Positions 54,555 to 64,000 of a stretch of DNA of 64,000 nt are shown piece after piece. The first letter of the stretch is position 1. Each line of letters starts with the position of its first letter. A program made the position numbers and the translations under genes. This DNA comes from Sodiomyces alkalinus F11 (taxonomy: Eukaryota > Ascomycota > Sordariomycetes > Glomerellales > Plectosphaerellaceae), in NCBI RefSeq assembly GCF_003711515.1, contig NW_021167084.1, positions 275,121 through 339,120 on the forward strand. The letters run 5' to 3'. The notes under the pieces are model-generated. The model was not told the DNA's origin. It did no database searches and saw nothing but the letters and a program-made list of their open reading frames with translations.

Positions 54555-56262
54555 ATGTCTGGCATGCTTCGACGGGGAAGCGCAGAAGCGATGGTCAGCC
54601 ACAGAATGGACCGATTCCGTCGACTGGTCTCGCCTTGGGACTTTGCATTCCTGCGATACCGGCACAGCATCGGACATGAGGTATGCACTGCAGTCTTGAT
54701 TCCCTGTCTTTAGAAACCATCTCCCAAGTTCTAACGTTTCGTTACTTGTCGTCCCTCAGACCCCGCAACCTCTATGCCATCCCACCTGCATGGAACTGAT
54801 TCTCTTTCCCTCCGGCCCCATCACGTTCCGCAACGACATGCTGGATCTGCAGGAGAGCGTGGGCATGTTTCGCATGAGCCACCCGCAGGACAAGAGCTTC
54901 AGGCACTACCTGGAAAAGTACGAGCTCAGCAGCAGGCCGAACAGTTGTATCCGCTGCCCGAGGGCCTCCACGGAAGACGCCAGCTGCGCTTCCTGCGAAT
55001 ACGGCCTCTATTGCTCCGCCGGGTGCCGCGACGAGGACAAGACGTTCCACCAACACCTTTGCCGCTCCATCAACGAGACGGAGGAGCGCCGGCCTTCCTC
55101 CCGGCATTATCGCGTGGCTTACTTCCCGCCCGACCGGGAGTATCCCGAGTTCATCTGGGTCAAGATCGTGCTCGACGCCGAGGAAGGAAAGTTGAGGTTC
55201 CATTTTACGGAAGACGACGAGGATATCGAAGCGTTGTGCTGGAGCTACCAAGACCCGGGCGAGGCCATGTCGTGGATGGCGCCCCTCGCTTGGGCGGGCT
55301 ACCAGCTGCACCGGCCCTTCGGCCACGGGCTCGCCTTGTGCGGCGCCGGTCGCCGCAGAGGGAACACGGCCTCGGAGCTGAACCGGTGCATCCTGAACTT
55401 TGCCAAGCCGGGCCACATCCTCCCGCGTTTCGGCCCCGAGTTCCTGTTCGCCTACGCCGTCTCGCCGGCCGGCAACTTCCTGTGCCCCGAAGACGTCGCG
55501 CCCCGGGACGTCCAGCACGCCGTCGACGTCTACGTCACGAACCCGCAGCACTCGGTCGTCCCCGCCCCGGGACGCTCGCGCGTGAAGACGAAGCAGGCGA
55601 TCAAGTACAACGCGCCGGACGACCCGCTGAACCGGGCCCTCGGGGTCACGGACCGGATGGAGCGCGTGTCGGTGTGCGAGGATGATTTCGGCTTTGCGCC
55701 GTACGCTTTCCTGATCGGAAAGACGCTGGACATGCAGATCCGTTGGCGCGTCCGGATCGGCGGGTTCGGCCATTTCGTGGCGTCGCGGCTCATGGACGAG
55801 TCGATACGTCCCCGGCGCGCGCCGCAAGACGGCCCGATGATGAGGTTACTGTGCCCCCTGATTGGGATGGTCCCGGGAGGGTCGATGGCCGTGAAGGAGG
55901 AGGCGGGGCAGCCGGAGAATGAGATCCAGGGCAAGTACGTCTGGAACCCGGCCATCTTCGGCTCGGTGATTGTGGAGCATGTCTGGGGGTCGGGACCGCA
56001 TCCGGCGCATGTCGACGCCGTGATGGACTACCTCGCCCACGTGGAGACGACCGGGGCGGAGGGCACCGAGGAAGGGTTGGCGGCGTTTTGGGAGGAGTGG
56101 AAGGAGAGGGAGACGGCGAAGGGGAATTTGGTGCGGCATGTTCCGTCGCCTTTTGCGTTGGAGGCGGAGCTGAGGCCGGACGAGTTGGAGAATACGCGGG
56201 GAACGGTTCGCATTCTCTCGGAGGAGGAGGGTGTTCCGGAGAAGACTATTCTTATGTGGTGA
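54555..56262 (+). CDS. MYND-finger protein, probable paralogue of the preceding gene
   Basis: Two exons fit, 54555-54680 and 54760-56262, giving 542 residues. The 79-bp intron has GTATGC, CTAAC and CAG with phase 0. The ATG at 54555 opens a basic leader; an alternative start at 54790 would drop 52 residues but leave the finger intact. MYND ligands are C105, C108, C118, C121, C127, C131, H139 and C143, the full set. Just after it, RHYRVAYFPPDREYPEFIWVKI parallels the HRRAIIFRPD..PEPIWVKV of the large MYND gene, and the C-terminal FWEEWKERETAKGNLVRH parallels its WWNFVRLLERRATAQGD block. This indicates an old tandem duplication. No SET domain is present, so it is not a SMYD-type methyltransferase. 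Function unknown. Confidence 0.85.
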
Positions 56263-57322
56263 CTGGTGAGATGGGGTGGAAAAGACTACACACTACAGTC
56301 TACGAGAACCGGCCCTGTCATAGCATGTTAGTTGACGTTTCTTGTGTGGAAGCCCAGAAGGTGAAGCCGTTAGACAAGTCACAACGCCGCTGACTTGTCA
56401 CTTGTCTAAACTCCATTCGATGGGTCTTCTCATTAAGCGGAATTCATACAGGTATCCCAAACAGATTTATCTGGCAATGATAGGCAGACTTGATTGGACT
56501 ATTCAGGTTTACCGTTCTGGTACAGTCCCGAGAAAGCCGAAATTGTCCCGACTCCGGGAGTCCGGGACCGGTGGGCGGTGGGCGGTGGGCGGTGGCTCCG
56601 GAAAGCTCCGGGACCCTCTATAATTATAGCGCAGTCCCCGCTACAACCGCTATAACTATGCTGACTGATCGATCTCCGTGCTCGGTCCGGTACTCGTACT
56701 CGTAAATACGACTTGGAATATAAAGCAACCCCCCCTTTTTTTCATGTCAACTTTTCAACTTTTCATCCTCGTACCCCTCCACCGTCAGCATCATCCCGGA
56801 ATGACAAGACAGACTGACAGTGACACCACTGCTCCTTTCACCTCTTCTTTACGCCCTTGTGGTCTTAGCTGCCACAGACCTTACAGACCTTAACCACCTC
56901 CCCGAACAGTCTTAGCGCCCCTCCCTAGGGACCGACCGACCGACCGTTGGCTTCCAATCCCCATAGAATCGAACAAACCCAGCTCCGGTTTTCCTCCGAT
57001 GCCAGTTCGAAGATGGCAGATAGGTCTAGGGACCTAGGCGTCGCGGATCCGAAGACGGGAGACAGAAAACTTCCACGATTCGTTTCAAATATCGAGTAAA
57101 GACTCATAATTGACGAGCCACATCGCCACAGCCCACATGCATTTACCACCACCTCCCTCCAGACTCCAGTCCTCCATTCATTCCCCTTCTTAATCCCAAT
57201 CTGCGCCGAATCAAGACCTGAACCAATCACCCCAGAAGCTCAGTCTCAGTCTCGGTCTCACTCCCCGTCCCATTCCGTCCAAAACCAATAAAATATACCA
57301 CGTTTCGACACCCCTCCCCACA
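56263..57322. other. Intergenic region, no gene seen
   Basis: It contains a GGGCGGT repeat at about 56566-56590, a GACC repeat at 56931-56944 and the promoter of the acetyltransferase gene. Short frames have no recognisable content. Confidence 0.5.
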
Positions 57323-57940
57323 ATGGGAAGCACGACGCCAACCACCTCGTCCACCCCCCCGCTTGCCTTCCGCGAAGCAACCCCCGCCGACGTCCCCCTC
57401 CTCCTCCCCCTCATCCGCACCGCCTACCGCACCCCCGCCGGCTGGACCAACGAAGCCGCCTACCTCAACGACAAGCGCATCTCCCCCGCCGACCTCGCCG
57501 CCAAGATCTCCCGCCCGGACGGCGTCGTCCTCATGGCCACCAACCCGGACTCCGCCGCCCTCGTCGCCTGCTGCGAGGTGCAGATCCAGCATCCCGACCC
57601 GTCGGCGTCGTCGGCCGCCGCCGCCGCGGGCCCCACCGCCTATTTCGGTCTCTTCGCCGTCGACCCGGCCCTGCAGGGCGGCGGCGTCGGGCGCCGCGTG
57701 CTGGCGCGCGCCGAGGAATACGCCCGCGAGACGTGGCGGGCGAGGAGGATGGTCATGTGGGTCATCTGGTTACGGACCGAGCTGATCGATTGGTATCTGC
57801 GGCGCGGCTACGTGAGGACGGGCGAGACGGCGCCTTTCCCTTACGACCAGATGTTTCAGGGGAAGGCGCTGCGGGACGATTTGTATTTCGACGTGTTGAG
57901 GAAGGAGTTTGGCGAATCCGAAGCGACGACCTCTTCTTGA
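57323..57940 (+). CDS. GNAT family N-acetyltransferase
   Basis: A single frame of 205 residues from ATG 57323. The fold order is clear: LAFREATPADVPLLLPLI is strand 1 and helix 1. YFGLFAVDPALQGGGVGRRV is strand 4 plus motif A, with the acetyl-CoA pyrophosphate loop QGGGVG at about 119-124. LIDWYLRRGYVRTGE is motif B. It should transfer an acetyl group from acetyl-CoA to an amine; the acceptor is unknown. The Ala/Ser-rich insert before motif A (about 93-106) is variable. Fungal genomes carry many such small cytosolic GNATs, so no pathway can be named. It is convergent with the aminotransferase gene, 226 bp apart. Confidence 0.9.
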   Translation: MGSTTPTTSSTPPLAFREATPADVPLLLPLIRTAYRTPAGWTNEAAYLNDKRISPADLAAKISRPDGVVLMATNPDSAALVACCEVQIQHPDPSASSAAAAAGPTAYFGLFAVDPALQGGGVGRRVLARAEEYARETWRARRMVMWVIWLRTELIDWYLRRGYVRTGETAPFPYDQMFQGKALRDDLYFDVLRKEFGESEATTSS

Positions 57941-58166
57941 ATTGCATTTTTCATGGTGAATTGGGTGGCGGAAGGGGGAATCCATTTGATGTCCATTGGG
58001 GTTGATGAGTTCACGAGGAAGAGACTTGCGAGCCACGAGCATAGAGTCGAGCGTTGAAATGACGACGAGAAGAAGAAGAAGGTAAAAAAAAAAAGGAAAA
58101 AGGAAAAAAGAAATGGTATCATCGATAGGCAAATGAAACGAAATGCGCGTTCATATCTTCCGCCGG
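57941..58166. other. Convergent 3' intergenic region
   Basis: This 226-bp space is shared by the 3' ends of the GNAT and aminotransferase genes. It holds an A-rich tract at 58083-58110 and probably overlapping 3'-untranslated ends. Confidence 0.6.
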
Positions 58167-59684
58167 TCAGCAGCCCTGCCGCGGCGGCAGCCCCTCGGCA
58201 GTCGTCACTCGATCCCGATACGTCGTCTCCACAAAGTCGAAGAACCGATCAACGTCCCTCGTCGTCGACGCCACCCCGAACGAAACCCGCACCGCCCCTA
58301 GTATCGGCATAAAAGGCAGCGAGATGCCCCTCTCCTGCTGGAGCAACAACCACTCCCCGGAAGCCCGCACGCGACGCACCGCCTCCTCGTCGATCCCGAA
58401 CGCCGCCTCCCCCCCGCCCGGGTTGCAGAAACACCCCGTCCGCAACGAGATCCCCGCCGCCGCCGACTCGGTCGCCACGAGCCTGTCGTCGACAACCCGC
58501 CCGCGCGCATCCAGCAGGTTGAAACACACCGTGCCCCCGCGGGCCTCGACGTCCGTAGGCCCGTAGAGCCTCGCCATGCGCGACCCGTCGCTGTGCGCCA
58601 GCCGGTCCAGCCGCTCCAAGAACCATCCCGTGAGGCATCGCACCCTCGTCGCGATCACGTCCATCCCCACGACCCCCGCCAGGAAATCCAACCCGACAGC
58701 GACGTCCGGGATCGAGAGGAAATTCACCGTGCCGTCCTCGAACGCCGCCTCGTCCCCCGCCATGACGTGCCACTCCATCCCCTTCCCCACCGTCGCCATC
58801 CGCACCGTCCCGCCCGAGAACCACGGCCGCGCGAGACGCGCCAGCGCATCCCGTCGCGCCACCAGGCACCCCACCCCCGTAGGGTAGCCCATCACCTTGT
58901 ACCAGCTCATCACCACAAACTCGGGTTGCACCGCAGACAGGTCCAGCTTCGCCGTGGGGAGGAACGCCGCCGCGTCCAGGAGCACGTCGTACCCCCGCCC
59001 CTGCGCAAGCGGCACCCACGACAACGGATGCCGGACGCCGCTGAAATTGCTCTGCGCCGGAAACGCGAACAGCCCGTTTCTCCTCGTCTCTTGCGCGCCC
59101 GCTCCACGATCCTTGGTCTTCATGTTGAGGCAGCGCCTCCAGCTCTGTCCCCTCCGTCGTCTGTGGGGGTCCCGGAGCGCCGCGATGACGTCCTCTTCAT
59201 CCACCCGCAGTTCCGGCGCCTGCGTGTTGACGTAGACCACTTTGGCGCCGCGGCGGTGAGCAAACTCCCTCACGCCGTTGACAGAGTTGTGGTTGTCCAG
59301 CGTCAGGACCAGCCGCGCGCGACGTCGGAACGGGTACGATTCGGCCACGAGACGGGCGGCGCCTGTGGCGTTGGCCGTGAAGACGACGGCGTATTCTTCC
59401 GGCGAAGCGTTGAGGTGTTCGAGGATCCGGGTTCTGGTACGTTCGACGAGGGACGTGGCGGCTTCGCTCGTCGGGTTGGCCGAGTGTGGGTTTCCAAAGG
59501 CGCCGTTGGCAAGCCGGTTCTCGTGTGCTTGATATTGCGATCTCGCTGCGAGCCCTGCGCCGGTGTAGTCGAGGTAGACCTGTTGGTCTTGGTCTAGGTA
59601 GCCGTATTCCGTGACGCGGAGGGTGTCGAGGACGCTAGTGTCCTTGTACTCGGGGTACGAGTCGAGGATATCCATCTTGGCCAT
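58167..59684 (-). CDS. Class V aminotransferase, molybdenum cofactor sulfurase-like
   Basis: A single frame of 505 residues from ATG 59684. It is a fold-type I PLP enzyme of the NifS/MOCOS branch: YLDYTGAGLAA (31-47 region), NPHSANPTSEA, TANATGAARLVAESYPF, DNHNSVNGVREFA, DVLLDAAAF with the pyridine-nitrogen Asp at about 237, and the Schiff-base Lys 263 in MSWYKVMGYPTGVG. RTGCFCNPG at 416-423 holds the cysteine that carries persulfide in sulfurases (C418 or C420). The C-terminal MOSC domain of true Moco sulfurases is missing; the protein ends where the aminotransferase domain ends, so it is a stand-alone form common in fungi. Likely activity is cysteine desulfurase or a related PLP reaction; whether it sulfurates Moco is unknown. 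A basic insert at 174-205 looks lineage-specific; a missed intron there is possible but the frame is open. Confidence 0.9.
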   Translation of the reverse strand: MAKMDILDSYPEYKDTSVLDTLRVTEYGYLDQDQQVYLDYTGAGLAARSQYQAHENRLANGAFGNPHSANPTSEAATSLVERTRTRILEHLNASPEEYAVVFTANATGAARLVAESYPFRRRARLVLTLDNHNSVNGVREFAHRRGAKVVYVNTQAPELRVDEEDVIAALRDPHRRRRGQSWRRCLNMKTKDRGAGAQETRRNGLFAFPAQSNFSGVRHPLSWVPLAQGRGYDVLLDAAAFLPTAKLDLSAVQPEFVVMSWYKVMGYPTGVGCLVARRDALARLARPWFSGGTVRMATVGKGMEWHVMAGDEAAFEDGTVNFLSIPDVAVGLDFLAGVVGMDVIATRVRCLTGWFLERLDRLAHSDGSRMARLYGPTDVEARGGTVCFNLLDARGRVVDDRLVATESAAAGISLRTGCFCNPGGGEAAFGIDEEAVRRVRASGEWLLLQQERGISLPFMPILGAVRVSFGVASTTRDVDRFFDFVETTYRDRVTTAEGLPPRQGC

Positions 59685-62600
59685 GTTGAACGATGGCGGG
59701 CGTCTGGTGGTAGACGGACGTGGGGAAAATCTATGAGGGAGGCCTGTGTAGGTTAAAGAGGTATGAGAATCCGCAAGTGCAACTGGAAACTTCCATCACA
59801 CGACACGTTGTCGTCTTTAATATAGACAAAGGGACAGACCCAGGAGCCCTGATGGACAGGAGCCGTTGTCCACGCAGGAGCTCGCCCAGATCGGCATCTT
59901 GGATCCAGTGCTCGACGCCACATGTACTCGGACAGGCACCGGTTTCCCAGCGAGGACACCACTCCGACCAAAACCGGTGCTACCACCACATGGACAGCCA
60001 TCGAATCTGACTTCTGGGAGCCCAGTTTGGCAGTGAAACGATGCAGGAACGGGCCTCCAGTTCCGTCTTTGTCATGATGTGTGGGACGGTCTAGAGGCGT
60101 CCTACGATCGGAAAAAGACATAATACCAGGAGAAGCAACCAATACCTCGCAACCTCCCCACACCCTCTCTCGGAGGGAGTTGGGCCTCATGACGGGAAAG
60201 TTCGTGAGGCCGGGGGGGCTGTCTTGATTGGGCTTGGGCGTGGATTGGAACGTCCGCGTCCGGCCGCAGTGTGATATCGATCGAACACAACCTTGGGTTG
60301 CCAATCCCTCTCGTCTCGTCCGTCACTCAGTGGATGCAAACTCGGTAGGGATGCTGCAAACAAAACCTGGGAGCTATTATTCAAAGCTATTGTTGACTTA
60401 TGAAGGGCTTCGTCCTCGGCTCAGGTCTTTTGTTCTCACTTCAGCATCCTGGCAACCTGGCGGCGTGTTGGGCCGAATGAATCGGGGATTCGCAGGAGGC
60501 GCGTTGTCTCTCGCCTGCATGCATGACGGGGCTTGGGGCTTAGGGCTCGGGACTCGGGAGACAGTTTCAACGTCATACAAGCCAATCTAACAGAGGCAGA
60601 ATGACCGTTGTCGGCGTTTTCAAGGCGCTTATATGATTATCAGTCGTCCAATAGGTCAGGACTCACAGCCCTCAGATTAGGTGCTGGAGCCTGCTGCCGG
60701 TGTAAGTCGGTGGATCAGGTGTCCATGTTCTTTGTTCCCGAACCCGATGCCTTTCTCTATTTTCTGGGGGACGACCAGACGACTGAAGCTCGGAAATTGT
60801 TTGTCTCTTGTTTTCACATGCACGAGATGAGGTGACTTGGGCTTTGCCCCGTCTGTTGAGGCAGCCCCTGGCTCTCTAATTGGCTGCATCGGAAGAGTCA
60901 GTGTCTTATTCTAGCTCGAGCATCACTCATCACCGGCATTTGGAGGGTGGGATGCGGTGATTACACGTGGAACAGGAGGTACGAATCGAAGGAAGGAGGA
61001 TTGGCCTACGGATCGGACTGAGAACTGGTCGCAGTCACTGGGGGGGTTGAGGGGTGCGGGAGGAGGGCTGAACGCTGAATGCTGAGCGCTGATTGCGCGG
61101 AATCCGAACACCCTCTTCGTCTCTCCTGCGGCAAGGCCGAGACTACCGGCAGTTGATAACGAATTCGGCTGGATTGCAGCATAGGTCGTAATGTTTTAGA
61201 CGTGCCTCACGGAACATTCTAGGTTGCGATCTGGACATTATCCGAGACTCGAGCCGCTTATGTCTAACTAGTTTCACCTTGTCGACGTCGTGGAGTCGTG
61301 GAGACTAAGACGCGATGGAAGCCATGTAAAAATGATCCTGAAAGACAAGTAGTTAGCTCTAGTCAACCTGGAAACCAACTTGAATATGTTTGTCGATCAC
61401 GACCCTGTCACCCTGCGTCATTAGTGTCTCCTCTCAAGGAAGAAACTTGCCAAAAGCCACGACGCAGGAAGAGATCGATCATCGAACACTCCAACTAAGC
61501 GCTAGCCAAACAGCAGTTGCTATTTCCAGTCGGAAGGTCCGTACATCATCAGCAAGGAGAGGCCTCAACGCGCAGCGTGCTACGACCACCTTGTGGCCTG
61601 ATAAGTTGGGCAAGCCGAGTCGCGACTCGCGACTGGCGAGGGTGACATGGTGGCTGACAGTCTGCGACCGTCTAAGCGAGCGATGCAGTCACGCAGCTGC
61701 AGGATTGGTTAGGCTAGAATCGAGTGCCTGTCATCCAAAGGGAAGTCTGGTTACACCTACTTGTCTGGGAGGGGGGTCGAAGGGGAGCCGTAATTTCTCG
61801 AGGTCCATCTTTGAAACAAGTGCGCTGCGCGTGACTCGTGAAGTTTGTGGGTTTTACCTCGACAGCTCAGTTCTCGAGACTCACGTCTCGAAGAAAGTGT
61901 CCGGCCTCTGCAGTCTGGTATCATCTACATGGCCTCGTGGTCGAGACAAGCAACCCCTGACCAATGTGCGGGCCATCTGAAGACTGGATATAGCCTTGCA
62001 ATCTCCGTCAAACAGCGAGTCAACCTATTTATACCAATCACGAACCTGTTATTTGGAGTGGTCAGCTCGTCTTCTGTCCGGCCCGGTCCTCACACGTTGC
62101 TTAAGCCGCCCTCCAGATAGGCTCTCTCGTAAGACGTCAAGACCGGCACAGCATAACGGTCCGACGTAGTCCCGAGACTCTCGACAGCTCGCGCAACTTG
62201 GTGGGCGGCCAAATCGGGCGGAGGGTGGTATCGGAGCTGCGACGTTGGAGATGAGGTCCACGTGGTATTTATCCGAAGCCGCCTTGGCATCGAAGCGATA
62301 GTTGACATGGTCGGGAAGTGAGAGAGTTTGGCACGTGGTCCTGCCAATGTTGGAACTGAATCCGTCAGCTATAGAGCCGAGAGCCCAGGCCACTCAAGAG
62401 CGAGTCTTTGCTGGGTTGGGGAGCCAAATGGGTCCAAGATCCACGGGTTCCCGGTTCAAGGTCAGTTCCCGGAGATCGCAGAAGTCGAGCAGTCCGAATA
62501 ACACGACAACCAGATCTGAAAGCTTTGAAGTGTCTATCCTGCATGTGATGTCCGATGCAGTGGTCGTCTGGTGCGGAAGGCATCACGTCATCCTTATGGC

Positions 62601-62997
62601 CGGGGCCGTCTGTACGAGAGCGGATCTGCGAGGGCCAATGAAGGCCAAGGAGGACCGCAATCGGCTTGGAGAAACGTCTACAGGTGATTGTTCGGTTGGC
62701 TGGGAAGATGTGTCAGAAAGAAACACAGGAGGCAAAAGTGCCTGTTTGTGTGAGGAAAGGGAAGGTGATTTCTTTTGGAGATGAAGTTTGACGAGATTGC
62801 CATGGATGATGATGACTGACGACTGATGACTGATGACAAGGATCACAAGCACAAGCGACAGAGCCCTGGGCATTGGCAGGGGCATTGGCAGGCACGCTAA
62901 TTTTAGGTGGCCCAGGGGGTCTTTCCTTCTACGTTTGCTACTGTCTCTCTGATTGGCAGTTTTCCGAGGGATCCACAGGCACCGTTTCACCTAAAAC
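59685..62997. other. Gene-poor region before the right transposon
   Basis: No gene is recognised in 3.3 kb of GC-normal DNA. The longest frames are non-ATG or lack any domain: one of 114 codons on the minus strand at 62049-62393 begins with GTG, and one of 196 codons on the plus strand at 61390-61980 has no recognisable content. Repeated words such as CGCGACTCGCGACTGGCGAG (61620-61639) occur. It may hold the promoter of the aminotransferase gene on its left. Confidence 0.5.
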
Positions 62998-62999
62998 GT

Positions 63000-64000
63000 G
63001 AGCATAGAATATAGAAGGTGTTATATTCTATCACGTGAGCCACGGTATAGTGCTCTCCTATTAGTTGGAGGTGCCCCACTATCCTCGCTTAGAAGGTGGT
63101 AGATATATTTAGGACACGTACACCCGCCCCCTTTTTCTTTCTCTTTTATAGATAATATAATTATATATTTCCTAAATCAACGCTCCCTATAAGCACGCTC
63201 CCGTTAATTTAATAGCCATAAGCCCGGGTAGTAGCAGTAACTAATAACTTCCTGCTAATCTATTATCTACGTGTATTTTTCTATACTTTTATAGTATTAC
63301 GGAGCCCTCCTACGCTCTCTCTCCTAATAATAACCTTTATTCGCTAAACCCTTACTCGATACTATATCGAATAAGCTTAAGATCACGGCTAAAGCGCTCG
63401 GTATCCCGCGCCTTAAATCCACGTGGTAATAGGCCGATTAAATCTCTTTTATATCCAGTCGTATACGCAAGGGATAGAGGTCTAGGCACTACTCGATCCT
63501 AACTAAAAGAATTAGCTAGATAACCGTCCTAAGTATATTATACCTAAATCCCTGGATTAACTACGCGAGTAGTATTCCTAAGGCGAGGGCGATAATACTA
63601 TCGTGCCCTTAACGCAGGAGCTTATACGCCTCGCTAAAATCGAGAATTAGTAGACTATAGCCTAGAATCAAAAGCTCGGTCGCCTTATTAAGGCGCTCGA
63701 TAAGGCTAATTAACTACTTAAAACCACCGTGGAGACCTCTACTTATTAATAGGCTATCGAAAAAGCTATTAAGAGATATCCCGGCTACGATAAGGAAAAA
63801 TAAAATAGACACTTTATATTACGCCACGTAATAAAAGAACTTAAGAGTAGCTTTGCTCTAAGTAGTATTCACACGAAGGAAGAGGTAAGACGAGTATACG
63901 AAAAGTATCTATAAAACACTTATCGAGCTAATACTAAAGTGGCTATATAGTATACGGAGTAGAATACCCTTATTAGACACGTATATTAGTAAAAGGTAGC
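63000..64000. mobile_element. RIP-degraded transposon fragment, incomplete at the window edge
   Basis: Composition switches abruptly near 63000 from GC-normal to TA-rich with retained CpG, as in the 21-41 kb block. A plus-strand frame from about 63590 to the end gives a charged helical protein (AIEKAIKRYPGYDKEK near 63750) with only TAA/TAG interruptions. TGTTATATTCTATCACGTGA at 63019 could be an LTR start. The other end lies outside the window. Whether it is an LTR element or another class cannot be decided. Confidence 0.6.

Noticed and set aside
62049..62393. Open frame of 114 codons on the minus strand
   Set aside because: Begins with GTG, has no domain, no splice context and competing frames of similar length.

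Overview
This is chromosomal DNA of a filamentous ascomycete (Pezizomycotina), most likely a Sordariomycete. The evidence is short spliceosomal introns with GT..CTNAC..AG signals, GC-rich coding regions, and fungal-specific families (DUF3405, DUF2434, trehalose-6-phosphate phosphatase, a CHCS-type C2H2 regulator). Two tracts also carry the mark of repeat-induced point mutation (RIP): CpA and TpG are depleted, TpA is enriched and CpG is kept. Genes were assigned by reading translations and splice signals; no database search was run.

Left gene block (1-16.7 kb): a DUF3405 type II membrane protein (+) meets a microsomal cytochrome P450 (-) tail to tail with only 62 bp between stop codons. A Tps2-like trehalose phosphatase (-), a short fungal COG5 Golgi-tether subunit (-) and a seven-span DUF2434 membrane protein (+, divergent from COG5) follow. 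From 16.7 to 21.4 kb there is no intact gene, only microsatellites and a probable relic of a GH18 chitinase.

Transposon block (21,438-41,410): one Ty1/copia element with 203-bp LTRs and a perfect 5-bp target duplication (AAACC) is split inside its RNase H region by a 14.3-kb Ty3/gypsy element in the opposite orientation with 363-bp LTRs. Both are heavily RIP-mutated, and no frame longer than about 75 codons survives in the 20 kb. In both elements the outer halves of the LTRs are less mutated than the inner halves. The gypsy element is unusually long. Between the end of pol and its 3' LTR lies a degenerate sense frame that looks like a C48 (Ulp1/SUMO-type) cysteine protease, and an antisense coding relic with a possible intron. 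This is the most novel content I see.

Right gene block (43.8-59.7 kb): a C2H2 zinc-finger regulator, two adjacent MYND-finger proteins that look like diverged tandem paralogues (one is a 1640-residue repeat-rich protein), a GNAT acetyltransferase, and a convergent class-V aminotransferase related to molybdenum cofactor sulfurase. From 59.7 to 63.0 kb I see no gene. From about 63.0 kb to the right edge a second RIP-degraded transposon begins and runs off the window.

The host genes are a mixed housekeeping and accessory set (trehalose metabolism, Golgi trafficking, regulation, small-molecule oxidation), not an obvious biosynthetic cluster. No tRNA, rRNA or CRISPR array was recognised.
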